Shown here: positions 17,786-27,619 of the stretch, in pieces | Layout: each line of letters begins with the position of its first letter | Position numbering within the stretch: position 1 is the stretch's first letter | Assembly (NCBI RefSeq): GCF_004119445.1 | Contig: NZ_QICI01000034.1 | Span: forward strand, 88,070 to 152,069 | From: Chryseobacterium sp. CH21 | Lineage (GTDB): Bacteria; Bacteroidota; Bacteroidia; Flavobacteriales; Weeksellaceae | Direction: 5' to 3' | DNA: 64,000 bases | Translations under genes and position numbers: made by a program | Notes under the pieces: model-generated | What the model saw: the letters and a program-made list of their open reading frames with translations, nothing else | What the model was told of the DNA's origin: nothing | The model's database searches: none

Positions 17786-19870
17786 ATGAAAAAAATGATA
17801 TATACCATCTTCTTTCTTTGCGGAGCTTTTATGTTTTCCCAGGAGAAGAAAAATGATACAGCTGATGTAGCACCCGCCAAGGAGATTCAGGAAGTTATTT
17901 TGAAATCACAACGCAAAAAACAGTTTGCAGATAAAGCTGTATATACTTTTGATAAGGAGGCGCTGGAAAAAGCACGCTATGCTAAAGATTTACTTCGTAC
18001 CCTTCCTGAATTGCAGCTTGATCCTGTAGCCAATACAATTACCAGTACTAAAGGAGGAACTACCTTATTTCTCATCAATGGTATTGAAGCTACAGACATG
18101 CAGATTAGAAGTGTTGCACCCAGTGAGGTCGTAAAAGTGGAGTATTATGATATTCCTCCTGCGAGATGGGCCACAAGAGCAGATACAGTAGTGAATATTC
18201 TTACAAGATCTACAGAAACAGGGTATGTTTTCGGAGCTGATGTTTCTACGGCATTAAATACCGGATTTGTGAATGGCTCTGCTTATGCGAATTATACAAA
18301 GGGGAAAAATAATTTCGGACTGGAATATTCCATGAATCTCAGAGATTACAATGACAGAAGGGTTAATAGTATTTATGATTATCAACTGGGTGGTAAGCAT
18401 TACCGGTCTGATGAAAACAGAACGGATCATTTCGGGTATACATTCCAGAATGTTGCCTTGCGTTATACAAGGCTTGTTCCTGATGATTATGCTTTTCAGG
18501 CTAAATTGAATATGGATATTTTCAGCAGGTTTTCAAAAGGAACAGGACAGAGTGTCTTTACTGAAGATAATCTGAAGGAAGAACACAATATGTTTAAAAA
18601 TAATGGTTCAGACTATGTTATTCCTAAGCTGGATCTTTATTATTCCAAAAAAATCGGGGAGAAAGATGAATTGAGCATTAACGTGGTAGGCTCTCATTAT
18701 ACGACGAATTCTACAGAAACAGCCAAAGAGTGGATCGTCGGTTCAGGATTGTCCGTGTATGATAATGATATGGTTCTGAAAGCGAAACAAACAAGTCTGG
18801 TGGGAGAGCTTGCTCACGTTCATGATTTTAAAGCCGGAAAACTTTCATCCGGTTACAGAATTTCAAGATCTTCTATTTCTAATGATCTGAACAATCTTGC
18901 CGGATATTCTCAATACAGCGTTACTTATCTGGAGCAGTATTTTTACACAGAATTTGCCGGAAAAGTGGATAAATTCAGTTACCGTATCGGAGCTGGTCTT
19001 ACCAATATTCACAACAAAAGTGCAGAAAATACTTTTGATGAATGGACGTTTACCCCGAAGGTTATTTTAGCTTATCAGCTTAAAGGAAACCAGAATCTTC
19101 GTTTTACAGCAAGTTACAGTCCGATAAGTCCTTGGAGTAATGCTTTGAGTAGTAACGTGGTGCAGCTGGCTCCAAATATTGTTCAACGAGGAAATCCTTT
19201 TTTAGAGTCTCAGCAGGTCTTAGCCAATAATCTGACCTATTCTTTTAATAATAAGTATTTTGATTTTAATGCAGGTTTGTTTTATCGGTATACAGACAGG
19301 GTGATCAATCAGTATTATGTTCAGGATGATGTTTTGGGAGGGTATGCTCTGACTTATGAAAACGGGAAAAACGGACAGAGATATGGAGTACAGTTAACAG
19401 GATCTTATAAACCTTTTGGAAATAGTCTCCTCGTTATAAAAGCGGTCATCACACCGACTTCCGAGACTGTAAGGACAAGTAAAGGTGCTTTGATCAAAAA
19501 TGATTATTTAGGAAATTACTTTTCATTTTCCTCAGAATATAAATCTTTATCCGTTCAGTATCAGTTCAATATTCCTGTTTACAGCTTAAATGGTGCCTTC
19601 CTTAATACCAATGAAAATCAGAACAATGTTTTTGTGAGCTATAAACATAAAAACTTCACGTTCTCTACAGGAATGTACTGGATCGGAATGCCGTCAGAAT
19701 ACAAAACGAAAAGCCTGCCTGAAAGTTTAGTAGATTATAGAATTCATACGCAGATCATGAACAATAAATCAATGTTTGTATTAGGGTTAAGCTATGATTT
19801 CTCTAAAGGGAAAAAGACCGAAATTCAGCGAAAACTTCATAATGAAACAGCTCCTGCAGCTACTTTTTAA
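17786..19870 (+). CDS. TonB-dependent receptor-like outer-membrane protein
   Basis: A 694-residue protein with a signal peptide (MKKMIYTIFFLCGAFMFSQ). It then has a plug-like domain with KAVYTFDKEALEKARYAKD, LFLINGIEATDMQIRSV and VEYYDIPPARWATRADTVVN, the usual order in TonB-dependent receptors. About 500 residues of beta-barrel strands follow. There is no N-terminal carboxypeptidase-like domain and no obvious TonB box beyond the EIQEVILKSQ segment. It has no SusD partner nearby, so it is not a classical polysaccharide utilisation pair. The ligand is unknown. Confidence 0.82.
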   Translation: MKKMIYTIFFLCGAFMFSQEKKNDTADVAPAKEIQEVILKSQRKKQFADKAVYTFDKEALEKARYAKDLLRTLPELQLDPVANTITSTKGGTTLFLINGIEATDMQIRSVAPSEVVKVEYYDIPPARWATRADTVVNILTRSTETGYVFGADVSTALNTGFVNGSAYANYTKGKNNFGLEYSMNLRDYNDRRVNSIYDYQLGGKHYRSDENRTDHFGYTFQNVALRYTRLVPDDYAFQAKLNMDIFSRFSKGTGQSVFTEDNLKEEHNMFKNNGSDYVIPKLDLYYSKKIGEKDELSINVVGSHYTTNSTETAKEWIVGSGLSVYDNDMVLKAKQTSLVGELAHVHDFKAGKLSSGYRISRSSISNDLNNLAGYSQYSVTYLEQYFYTEFAGKVDKFSYRIGAGLTNIHNKSAENTFDEWTFTPKVILAYQLKGNQNLRFTASYSPISPWSNALSSNVVQLAPNIVQRGNPFLESQQVLANNLTYSFNNKYFDFNAGLFYRYTDRVINQYYVQDDVLGGYALTYENGKNGQRYGVQLTGSYKPFGNSLLVIKAVITPTSETVRTSKGALIKNDYLGNYFSFSSEYKSLSVQYQFNIPVYSLNGAFLNTNENQNNVFVSYKHKNFTFSTGMYWIGMPSEYKTKSLPESLVDYRIHTQIMNNKSMFVLGLSYDFSKGKKTEIQRKLHNETAPAATF

Positions 19871-19882
19871 GAGTTGATGTTA

Positions 19883-20028
19883 GGCCGGAAGAGGGAAGCT
19901 GGAGGATGGGAGTTTATATTGTGCAGATGATTACTGAAGACTATTATTTATGAAAAAATAGAATAAATTAAACTCTATTTATTCTTAGAGTAAAATAGCT
20001 TCCATCTTCCAACCTTCAGCTTTCTGCT
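19883..20028. repeat. Purine-arm/pyrimidine-arm dispersed repeat, copy 2
   Basis: Left arm 19883-19913 is G/A-rich and right arm 19998-20027 is C/T-rich and complementary to it, with an AT-rich spacer that contains a smaller inverted repeat (CTCTATTTATTCTTAGAG). Same type as 4281-4407. Confidence 0.6.
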
Positions 20029-20031
20029 AAA

Positions 20032-20066
20032 AAAATCCCCGCTCAATTTTTAGGAGCGGGGATTTT
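20032..20066 (-). terminator. Terminator between convergent genes
   Basis: Stem ATCCCCGCTC / GAGCGGGGAT with flanking A- and T-tracts, directly after the stop of the T9SS protein gene. Confidence 0.88.
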
Positions 20067-20072
20067 GTTTTA

Positions 20073-21071
20073 TTATTTCTTAATGAATTTTGTATTCTTT
20101 TTGTCTGCTGTATTTTTTCCGCTGATCTCAATAAAATAAGAAGCTGGAGGAAGATCTGAAATCTGAATGTTTCCGGATTTTACCTCTGAAGTTTTAACCA
20201 GTTTTCCATCCAGACTGTAGATATTTGCTTTGGAATAATTATCTGTATTTCCTTTAAAACCAATAAAGTCTTTCGCCGGGTTAGGATAAACAACCAGATT
20301 TTCTTTTTTTACAGCATTGTTTATAGAAAGGAATGTCTCGCTTAAAGCCTGAGCACTTGAAGTAGACTGGTTGATGCCTAATAAAGGAACGCTGATATTT
20401 CCATTGGTAGTGCTAAGTAGTGCATATCTGTGAGAAGCATCGTAATAAGCATAAGCGGTATTGGTAACCGTTCCGATTGGATTAGAATAAATCACATCAA
20501 AAGAAGAATATAAATTGAAATTCTGTGTATACTTTACTCTAAGAACATTACTGTAAGTTTGGTTGCCTACAATCAAAGTTCCGTATGCGTCTGCCTGAGT
20601 TGCTAAGGTTCCACTAAACAAACCATTGGCAACAGATGAAGTGAAGGTACCTTTAGCGGTATCGTTTTGGGCAGGTCCGTAGCTTGTAGGATAATTATTG
20701 TAAGTACCATTGTCTACACTGAAATTTAAAGTAGCCTGAGGATTTACGATTCCTGTAATTTCCAGCTTTGTGGCAGATGCTTTATAATAAATAGTAGTTG
20801 TTCCATCCACCATTTTAATGGTTGATCCTGGAAATGTTGTGATTTCGGTTGAAGTTGGAACAGAATAAGTAGTTTGCGATGAAGCTCCCATCGTAAGACT
20901 TCCGTTTGAAAAGGTAACGTTAGCTCCTGTTGCAGAGTTGTCCACCGTTCCATTTACCTGGTTGTAATTAATAACGTCTCCAGAAACAGGATCATTGGCG
21001 GCTTTGGTCAATGTGATCTGCGCAGAAAGCATGGCAGAAGTCCCTAGTAAAAAGAGTATAGATTTTTTCAT
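20073..21071 (-). CDS. T9SS-exported protein of unknown function
   Basis: Signal peptide MKKSILFLLGTSAMLSAQ, then about 230 residues of Ser/Thr/Asn-rich beta-type sequence without a recognised catalytic motif. The C-terminal sorting domain starts VVYPNPAKDFIGFKG and ends KFIKK, the type A pattern. Length 332. Likely an outer-surface or secreted protein. No neighbour suggests a role. Confidence 0.8.
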   Translation of the reverse strand: MKKSILFLLGTSAMLSAQITLTKAANDPVSGDVINYNQVNGTVDNSATGANVTFSNGSLTMGASSQTTYSVPTSTEITTFPGSTIKMVDGTTTIYYKASATKLEITGIVNPQATLNFSVDNGTYNNYPTSYGPAQNDTAKGTFTSSVANGLFSGTLATQADAYGTLIVGNQTYSNVLRVKYTQNFNLYSSFDVIYSNPIGTVTNTAYAYYDASHRYALLSTTNGNISVPLLGINQSTSSAQALSETFLSINNAVKKENLVVYPNPAKDFIGFKGNTDNYSKANIYSLDGKLVKTSEVKSGNIQISDLPPASYFIEISGKNTADKKNTKFIKK

Positions 21072-21154
21072 AGTCAGAATTTTTTTTTGTTAAAATTAAT
21101 TAAAAATAGTATTCAATTTTCAAATTCATTTATTTTCAATTAAATATTTAAATA

Positions 21155-21185
21155 AACCGCCGGCTGATAAGATCAGCCGGCGGTT
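21155..21185 (-). terminator. Terminator after ribB
   Basis: Long perfect stem AACCGCCGGCTGAT / ATCAGCCGGCGGTT with a three-base loop, placed just after the ribB stop on the minus strand. Confidence 0.85.
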
Positions 21186-21208
21186 CTGTGCGTTAAAAAA
21201 ACTAAAAT

Positions 21209-21856
21209 TTAGTTGCTCATAATCATTGTACGATAAGCATAAATGTCTTCAATAGTCACCACACTCATCCCTTTTTTAATAGCAAAGTCTACAATTTCAG
21301 GAAGCCTTGCCATAGAACCGTCCTCATTGGTCAGTTCACAAAGTACGGCATCGTCTCCCAGATTGGCCATTTTTACAAGATCTACACTGCCTTCAGTATG
21401 GCCACGTCTTTCAAAGACACCATCCTTTCTGGCGATCAAAGGGAATACATGCCCGGGACTTGCAATATGCGCTGCCTGTGCATTTTCTGCCACAGCGGTT
21501 CTGATCGTCGTTACACGATCTTTTGCAGAAACTCCCGATTCTACCCCCTCTCTGGCTTCAATAGATATGGTAAATGCAGTTTGATTTTTAGAATTGTTGT
21601 CTTCCACCATAGGACGAAGGTTGAGGTGGCGGCTTTTTTCTTCAGAAATGCATAAGCAGACGATACCGCTGCATTCGCGGATCAGAAGTGCCATGTCCTG
21701 TTCTGTAATTGTGGATGCGGGAAAGATGATATCGCCTTCATTTTCGCGGTTTTCATCATCTACTAATAGAATACCTTTTCCCTGTTGTAATGTCTGAAGT
21801 GCTTTTTCTACACGTTCTTTGGAGGTCGCTCCGAATTGTTCTAATAATTTTTCCAT
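21209..21856 (-). CDS. ribB: 3,4-dihydroxy-2-butanone-4-phosphate synthase
   Basis: Converts ribulose-5-phosphate to the four-carbon precursor of riboflavin. The 215-residue length is that of the single-domain enzyme, without a fused GTP cyclohydrolase II. The acidic metal loop is [10 protein letters not shown] near residue 37; conserved blocks [25 protein letters not shown] and [12 protein letters not shown] are intact. The gene lies alone behind an FMN riboswitch, so it is very likely repressed when FMN is plentiful. No other rib gene is in the window. Confidence 0.96.
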   Translation of the reverse strand: MEKLLEQFGATSKERVEKALQTLQQGKGILLVDDENRENEGDIIFPASTITEQDMALLIRECSGIVCLCISEEKSRHLNLRPMVEDNNSKNQTAFTISIEAREGVESGVSAKDRVTTIRTAVAENAQAAHIASPGHVFPLIARKDGVFERRGHTEGSVDLVKMANLGDDAVLCELTNEDGSMARLPEIVDFAIKKGMSVVTIEDIYAYRTMIMSN

Positions 21857-21951
21857 GTTATTTTACTTTTAAAAGTTAAAATAGTCTTCGGTACATGGAA
21901 ATGAAATACAACGCAACAAGAGTCCATAAGGAATCTTATTGGTCATCTCAT

Positions 21952-22070
21952 TTTCTTCTCCCATCCAGACTTTAACTGTCGGTTCCGGAATTTCACCAGA
22001 TCAGTCCTTTCAGAAGAAAGGAGTCGCGGACTGTAACCGCCGGTAGGGAATTTCACCCTGCCCCGAAGAA
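21952..22070 (-). promoter_or_regulatory. FMN riboswitch (RFN element)
   Basis: On the minus strand the leader of ribB contains GGGGCAGGGTGAAATTCCC, TACCGGCGGT, ACAGTCCGCGA, a variable stem, CTGATCTGGTGAAATTCCGG and ACCGACAGTTAAAGTCTGGAT. This is the ordered set of conserved boxes of the FMN aptamer. It ends about 95 bases before the ribB ATG. I do not see a clear terminator stem between, so control may be at translation. Confidence 0.95.
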
Positions 22071-22199
22071 AACTTATACTAAGTTTTGCTGTATGTTGTA
22101 ATTTAAATTTTTATTTCATTGAATAGTATTTAACGCACAGACTGCTAATTTCGGGAAGTTTTTTGAATTGGGGAAGAAATTTATGACGAATCACTTACA

Positions 22200-22640
22200 T
22201 TATTTTTCTCTACAGGCACATTCATGATTTTCATTTAAATAAGCAATTGTTGCTTTGCACATTTTCTCTAAAGTTTCAATATTGATATCAGAAAGTTTTT
22301 TGATGTAAATGCAGGCTTTTCCCATTTTAAATTTTCCAAAGTCATCTAATAAATACTTACTTTCTTCAGTGGGCGAATAAACATACTGCGAAAACTCAGC
22401 TTTACGGGGTGAAAAACCAATAAGAGGCATATCACCTTCATGGCCACTTGCGTATTTATAATGATAAAAACCAAATCCTATAATGGTTGGTCCCCACATT
22501 TTTGGCTCAAAGCCTGACCATTCACTCATCAATTGTATTAATTGAAAGCTATCAGCTTTCTTTTCATCTTTTTCTACAAATGAGTTAATAAAATCGGTTA
22601 CGTTTACGTCTGTTTCAGTGGTTTTATTTGCTTTAGCCAT
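22200..22640 (-). CDS. DUF1801 domain protein
   Basis: A 146-residue cytoplasmic protein with the YdhG/DUF1801 pattern: SEWSGFEPKMWGPTIIGFG, a central FSPRKAEFSQY and LGKFKMGKACIYIKKL-like end. It has a C-terminal Cys pair (CACREK). The biochemical role of the family is unclear. Independent transcript upstream of the ribB leader. Confidence 0.75.
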   Translation of the reverse strand: MAKANKTTETDVNVTDFINSFVEKDEKKADSFQLIQLMSEWSGFEPKMWGPTIIGFGFYHYKYASGHEGDMPLIGFSPRKAEFSQYVYSPTEESKYLLDDFGKFKMGKACIYIKKLSDINIETLEKMCKATIAYLNENHECACREK

Positions 22641-22682
22641 GGTAGTTGTAATCTTTAGTTACTTGTGTTTCTCAATATAAAT

Positions 22683-23462
22683 TTAAATCAGTTTTTTCAG
22701 AATATCATCTAAAATGGTATTAAATTCATCCGGTTTTTCCAGCATGGGATAATGCCCGACTCCTTTAATGGTAACATAATCATATTTTTTCAAATATTTA
22801 CGGTTCGCTTCCAGATCAGTAGGTGAGGCATCGGAATTGATGGCTATAACAGGTACCTGAACTTGTTTTGCAATGGTATTGAAATCCGTTTTATATAAAG
22901 GTCTGAGAAGATTGATCGCCATTTCAGGTTCGTTCTGAAGAAATTCGTACTGCAGTCTTTCTTTTACATTAGCAGGAGTCTGCTCAACGAATAGATATTG
23001 AGGAAGGAAATTTTCCACAGCATATTTAAAATCTGTCATGTACTGTGTGAATATAATTTCTTCAGCCTGTTGTTCCGTAAAAGCTTCATCTAAATTTTTC
23101 AGGGTATCAACCAGGACTAATGCTTTTACCTGTGGGATTTTCAATGAAGCTTCCAGTACATAAGCTCCGGACATAGAATGGCCTACAAGAATTATTTCCT
23201 GAGAATTGACAGCATCGGCAACAGCTTTAATATCATCTGCGTATCCGGCACTCGTCCATTCCTCTCTTGAAGAATCGGATTTTCCATGCCCTGCAAGATC
23301 CATCTGTACAATGTGATATTGACTATTTAAATACTTTTGTTGGTCTTCCCACCATTCAGTATTTCCAAGCCATCCATGAATGAAGATTAAGGTTGGATTT
23401 CCGTTTCCGGATTCTTTGTAATGAATTTTCTTGCCGTCTGATGATGCTACATATTTTTCCAT
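22683..23462 (-). CDS. Alpha/beta-fold hydrolase
   Basis: 259 residues, no signal peptide. Oxyanion block FIHGWLGNTEWW, nucleophile elbow GHSMSGAYVLE (Ser near residue 97), an acidic residue in INSDASPTD and the catalytic His in VGHYPMLEKPDE are all present, so the triad is complete. Substrate unknown. Ends 40 bases from the DUF1801 gene and may share its transcript. Confidence 0.85.
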   Translation of the reverse strand: MEKYVASSDGKKIHYKESGNGNPTLIFIHGWLGNTEWWEDQQKYLNSQYHIVQMDLAGHGKSDSSREEWTSAGYADDIKAVADAVNSQEIILVGHSMSGAYVLEASLKIPQVKALVLVDTLKNLDEAFTEQQAEEIIFTQYMTDFKYAVENFLPQYLFVEQTPANVKERLQYEFLQNEPEMAINLLRPLYKTDFNTIAKQVQVPVIAINSDASPTDLEANRKYLKKYDYVTIKGVGHYPMLEKPDEFNTILDDILKKLI

Positions 23463-23609
23463 ATAAAATTGTGAGTATTGGTGTATTGTTTTGTAAAGCC
23501 TAATTTACGAAAAGAGGTATAAACACAACGTTTTTTATTGATTATAAACTGAAAGAAGTATTCATCATCAAGTAGTGAAGGTGATAGATATATGAATTAT
23601 TAGAACTAA

Positions 23610-23902
23610 AAATGTGGATAAGTTATCCACAGAAGTTATCCACACGATTTTTTATTGTGGAAATTTCACAAAAATTAATAAGTATTGTAAGTTAAAGAAA
23701 TATAGTTGTTTACAATCTTTGTTTCAATGGTTGAAAAAATTATCCATAGTTTATCCACAGATATAAATTAAGGTATGAAAAGTTATCCACAAATATTTAG
23801 AGATGTGGATAACTGATTGTTTTTGATTTAAATTGTTTAAAACCAGTAATTTAATTAAATGTTGGTTTGTGGGCTGGATTCTATTTCAAAGTTATCCACA
23901 AA
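23610..23902. other. Candidate chromosomal replication origin (DnaA-box cluster)
   Basis: Seven perfect TTATCCACA sites and one single-mismatch site fall within 290 bases. Forward sites are at 23623, 23636, 23740 (TTATCCATA), 23751, 23783 and 23892. Reverse sites are at 23613-23621 and 23804-23812. The DNA between is AT-rich, especially 23815-23870, which could be the unwinding element. The region has no gene and lies between an alpha/beta-hydrolase and a DinB-family gene. dnaA is not in the window, which is common in this phylum. A regulatory DnaA-titration site is the main alternative. Confidence 0.75.
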
Positions 23903-23912
23903 ATTGTTGATT

Positions 23913-24416
23913 TTATTGCTGGTCTTTATAGATATTCCAGAAGTTGAAATCGGTCATAGGAGCATATGTGATTCCGATATTTCTTCCCATTGTTACGATT
24001 TGTCCTCTGTGATAAGTTCCATGGATAATGGCATGCTGGATATATTCATATTTAGAAAAATCACACTGAAACCATTGGGATTCTATTTTTACATTTTTTG
24101 AAAGATCTTCCTCAGATAAGCTTTCCACATAATCTACCAGCATTTGTGAATTGTTTCTTATCGCATTGAAAACATCTTCTTTACTGGTAGTTTCTGTAGT
24201 TTTAGTAAAATCAAAATCATTCTTTTCAGAAATATGGCTCCACCAGTATTCCTGAGTTTGCCAGATGTGGTGTAATGTTTTTAAAATAGTCGGAAAACTT
24301 GAAATCGTTTCCTGATTCAGCTGTTCGTCAGACTTTGTGGATAACCAGTCAATATATTTATTGACTACCCAGTTGTTGTACTGTACGGTTTTGTTGACTA
24401 ATGTTTTTAAGCTCAT
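23913..24416 (-). CDS. DinB-superfamily protein
   Basis: A 167-residue four-helix protein of the DinB/YfiT metal-binding superfamily, unrelated to DNA polymerase IV despite the name. The three conserved His ligands fit HHIWQTQEYWWSH (first) and HAIIHGTYHRGQI (last two). Such proteins are often thiol-dependent transferases or of unknown function. It borders the DnaA-box cluster directly at its 3' end. Confidence 0.82.
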   Translation of the reverse strand: MSLKTLVNKTVQYNNWVVNKYIDWLSTKSDEQLNQETISSFPTILKTLHHIWQTQEYWWSHISEKNDFDFTKTTETTSKEDVFNAIRNNSQMLVDYVESLSEEDLSKNVKIESQWFQCDFSKYEYIQHAIIHGTYHRGQIVTMGRNIGITYAPMTDFNFWNIYKDQQ

Positions 24417-24449
24417 AATATTAATGTTTATTGGGTTTAAAAGAAGGTG

Positions 24450-24832
24450 TTATAATCCGAAATGCCGGTCTTTATCTGTGTTTTCCGGATTGATAAGTGC
24501 TTTGTTACTGTAGATTGCAGCTTCAAAATCACTAATGCTTACAGAAAGAAAAGAAATATCAGGCAGTAATTCTAAAAGTTGTGTACTGATCTGTCTGGAA
24601 AGCTCAGCTTTTTGTTCGGTGGTGCGCCCTTGCATAATATACCCGAACACATGCAAAAATTTTTCTTGCCTGCACCTAATTTGTAATATTGATAGGGCTG
24701 AAGCCTTACTTTGATATCATTGGGAGCAAATATACCTGTTGCATTAGCCACGTCATAAACGGCTTCCATTAATTCATCGGGTGTTCTTTCCTGAAGAATA
24801 TCCTGTGAACAATCTATAATAAAATGAGGCAT
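24450..24832 (-). CDS. 5-carboxymethyl-2-hydroxymuconate isomerase family protein, one frameshift
   Basis: A tautomerase-fold enzyme beginning PHFIIDCSQDIL after Met, so Pro2 would be the catalytic base. The frame breaks at an A5 run (24655-24659); a sixth base gives GKKNFLHVFGYIMQGRT and a full 127-residue protein ending DKDRHFGL, the normal CHMI size and ending. No other homoprotocatechuate pathway gene is near, so the real substrate is open. Confidence 0.82.
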
Positions 24833-24898
24833 AGATTATATTTTGTGTTTTGATTTTGTGTAAGATAAAAGTAATAAAAAATAGTAATGGATATTAAA

Positions 24899-24932
24899 AA
24901 TAAAAACCGTTCTGAAAACAAAACGGTTTTAA
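24899..24932 (-). terminator. Terminator after the serine hydrolase gene
   Basis: Stem AAACCGTTCTG / AAACGGTTT-type inverted repeat with T-tract on the minus strand, about 35 bases after the repaired stop at 24965. Confidence 0.65.
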
Positions 24933-24964
24933 AATATGTATTTTTTACTTTGTGAATTCCTGTT

Positions 24965-26573
24965 TTATGGATTTGATTTTTTAATGCTGTATTGCGGTTG
25001 TACAATATTAGTCATGTCGAGAATAATATCATAAACTCCATTTTCATTGATAGGAAAATCATAGGCATCAAAGGCAATACTTTTATTATCATTATTCAGC
25101 CCAAGGCTGTATCCCCAATCATTATTAAATCTGAATTTCAGATTGCCTTTTTCAATGTATAGTTTTTCAGAAAATAAATATTCGGATTTTTAGGATCTGT
25201 CTGCAGCGGAATATCTTTTCCGTCCCAACCGTTTGGAGTTGCATTTCCAATAATTCCCCAGGTAAGGGTATTGGTGTTTCTTTTGGCTGTTTTTACAGTT
25301 CCATCCCAGAAATGAATAACAACAGTATCTATTTTTCCATTTTGATTGGGTTGGAAAGTGCAGGTGAATTTCTCATCCAGCTGAAAAGATGTTTTGCTTT
25401 TTGCTAATAAAACATTTCTTGGATAACTCCCTTCTTTGAAAATAAGCTTTCCATCAATACTTTTTATATAAAAATTTGTTTTTTCTGAAGAATAAACACC
25501 TTCCAGCTTGTTTAGATCTTCTGTACTCACTTTTGCAATCGCTGGAATGCTGTATGGCTTATTGTACAGTATTTTTTCTACTTGAGGAATAATAAAATCA
25601 GAATGAGAAAGTTCTGAATTTGAAATTAAAATCACACAAATATCATCATCCAGAACTCTGTAATATCTGCTTCTGTAACCGGGTCCACCTCCATCATGAC
25701 CCACTCTTTTTTTCCAGAATCATTTGAAATCTGGAACCCTAAACCATAGTGATCCTTAAGATAAGGAGTAAAAGCTTTGTCCGTCGTTTCTTTTTTTAGG
25801 ATAGTGTAATTCTTTAACGCTTCATTGAATTTAAAAAGATCTTCCACAGTAGAATACATGGCTCCTGCTCCGAAAGGATGGTCGGTTTTAAAACGTAATG
25901 CTTCGTTGGATCTTTTATCAGATACAAATTCATATCCCAATGCTTTGTTTTCATCGGTCACATCATTGAAATGAAATCCACTGTGATTCATTTTCAGTGG
26001 TTTCAGAATACTATTTTCAATGACTTCGTCATAATTCAGACCTGTAATTTTTTTAATAATATAACTTAGAATATAATATCCGGAATTGGAGTAGTCCCAA
26101 TCTTTGCCAGGGGAAAAGTTCAAAGGTTTTGCTGAGATATATTTTAAAAATGTTGCTTCATCTACAGTATACTCAGAATTTGTATCATTAGGAATTCCTG
26201 AAGTGTGGGAAAGCAGATGGGCAATGGTAATACTGTCGCCCTTCGGAAAATCAGGATAGTATTTGGATAGTTTGTCATTCAGGGATAGTTTACCCTGTTC
26301 TTCCAGCTGACAAATAACGGTTGCAGTAAACATTTTTGTCGTAGAGAAAACACGATAAAGGCTGTTATTGGTATTTTTCTCTTTTTTAGGAGCATTTCTA
26401 TAGCCGTAACTTTTTTCAAAAATAATGTTTCCTTTTTCAGCAATCAAAACAGAACCGCTAAACAAACCGGCTTTTTCATAAGTTGAGAATAACTGTTCCA
26501 GTTTTTTAGATTTCTGTGAAAAAAGAGGATGTACCGAAAGCAATACCACGATACAGATTAAAATAGATCTCAT
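24965..26573 (-). CDS. Beta-lactamase-like serine hydrolase, two frameshifts
   Basis: An exported class C beta-lactamase/DD-peptidase-fold protein. Signal peptide MRSILICIVVLLSVHPLFSQ; SxxK motif in FSTTKMFTA; YxN motif in DYSNSGYYIL; third motif region in VGHDGGGPGY. A C-terminal beta domain follows. The frame breaks in a T7 run at 25707-25713 and in an A4 run at 25171-25174; one base in each gives 536 residues ending QYSIKKSNP. Members include D-alanyl-D-alanine-dependent enzymes and esterases; the substrate is not clear. Not evidence of antibiotic resistance. Confidence 0.85.
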
Positions 26574-26658
26574 GTAATTTTTTTAAATAAGACACTTTTA
26601 GGTGTTATAATATTACATGGGATTTGAAAAAAATTATTGAAGTAGAATAGAAGATTTT

Positions 26659-27093
26659 TTATGCAATTTGAATTAAAGTCTTAACAGCACTGATCATAAT
26701 CATAGAAGCTTTCCCTGTTTCAATAAAATATTTCATGGTTTTTCGATTTTCCAGGATGATCTTTCCGAAAGTATATTTCTCATTTTCATACCCTTTAAAG
26801 TTTCCATACAATTCATTTTTTGCATGTATAATAAATCCCGATTCCAAAATTCTGTTTTCTAATGTGATCAATTTCTGAGTTGTCAAAATACTATAATTAT
26901 CTGAATTGATTATTGTAGAACAGATAAGAAGTTCTTCTCCATTTAACTGGATAGAAATGTCTGGATATGCATTAAAAAAAGAATGATTATCTTCATAAAA
27001 CTTTGTCCATTGAAAATCATCGTATTGCTTAATGGTGCTTCTCTTTATTTTTGAGATACAGATATTATGTTTTGATTGATCTGTTTTTTTCAT
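26659..27093 (-). CDS. Hypothetical protein
   Basis: 144 residues, soluble, Lys/Ile-rich, no motif I recognise. The pattern LNGEELLICSTIINSDNYSI suggests a mainly beta fold. Its ATG follows the stop of the 169-residue membrane protein gene with a single base between, so they form one transcript and may work together. Confidence 0.6.
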   Translation of the reverse strand: MKKTDQSKHNICISKIKRSTIKQYDDFQWTKFYEDNHSFFNAYPDISIQLNGEELLICSTIINSDNYSILTTQKLITLENRILESGFIIHAKNELYGNFKGYENEKYTFGKIILENRKTMKYFIETGKASMIMISAVKTLIQIA

Positions 27094-27094
27094 T

Positions 27095-27604
27095 TTAAGA
27101 CCACATTTTTTTTATTTCATTTACTATTTCACTGGCTTTGGTTTCAGTGATCCAGTCTACAATTCTTGTTTCATTGCCGTTTTGTATAAGAATAACAGAA
27201 TAGGTTGAGCCACTCAGAGAAAAATGATATCGGGTTCCCAACTTATACTTTTCTACTTGAAAATCTTTTACCTGAAACTGATTAATTTCTTTTTTCAGAT
27301 AAATTTTAGGTTTTGTAAATAGTTTGTTTTTATATCGGACTGTTATTTGTTCGGGTTCAATAGTGAGAATTGTTTTTCCAAAAGTATTCCATAACCAGAA
27401 ATATAAAAAGAGTATAAAAAAAGCTGCAAAAGGAGTGGCAGACGAAACATAGCTTAAAACAGCATAAAAACCTTCTGCCTGAAGACTCATAAGAGTAAGA
27501 GTAATAATAATCAGAATAATAAAAGACAGCATCAATAGACCTAAACCCAATATAATGGCTACTGTCCAATTGGTTTTGTTTTTTATTTTAATAATGATTG
27601 GCAT
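27095..27604 (-). CDS. Small membrane protein, PH-domain-like
   Basis: 169 residues with two hydrophobic segments in the first half (about 14-37 and 50-72) and a C-terminal beta-rich cytosolic part (TIEPEQITVRYKNKLFTKPK). This arrangement resembles small bacterial membrane proteins with a PH-like domain. No firm family. First gene of the pair with the 26659-27093 gene. Confidence 0.55.
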   Translation of the reverse strand: MPIIIKIKNKTNWTVAIILGLGLLMLSFIILIIITLTLMSLQAEGFYAVLSYVSSATPFAAFFILFLYFWLWNTFGKTILTIEPEQITVRYKNKLFTKPKIYLKKEINQFQVKDFQVEKYKLGTRYHFSLSGSTYSVILIQNGNETRIVDWITETKASEIVNEIKKMWS

Positions 27605-27619
27605 ACATAAAAGTATTAA

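Noticed and set aside
23610..23902. Plasmid-type iteron origin
   Set aside because: Sites match the DnaA box, are in both orientations and unevenly spaced, and no rep gene is present.
24965..26573. Antibiotic-resistance beta-lactamase
   Set aside because: The motifs fit the broad serine hydrolase family with an extra C-terminal domain; there is no sign of a true resistance enzyme.
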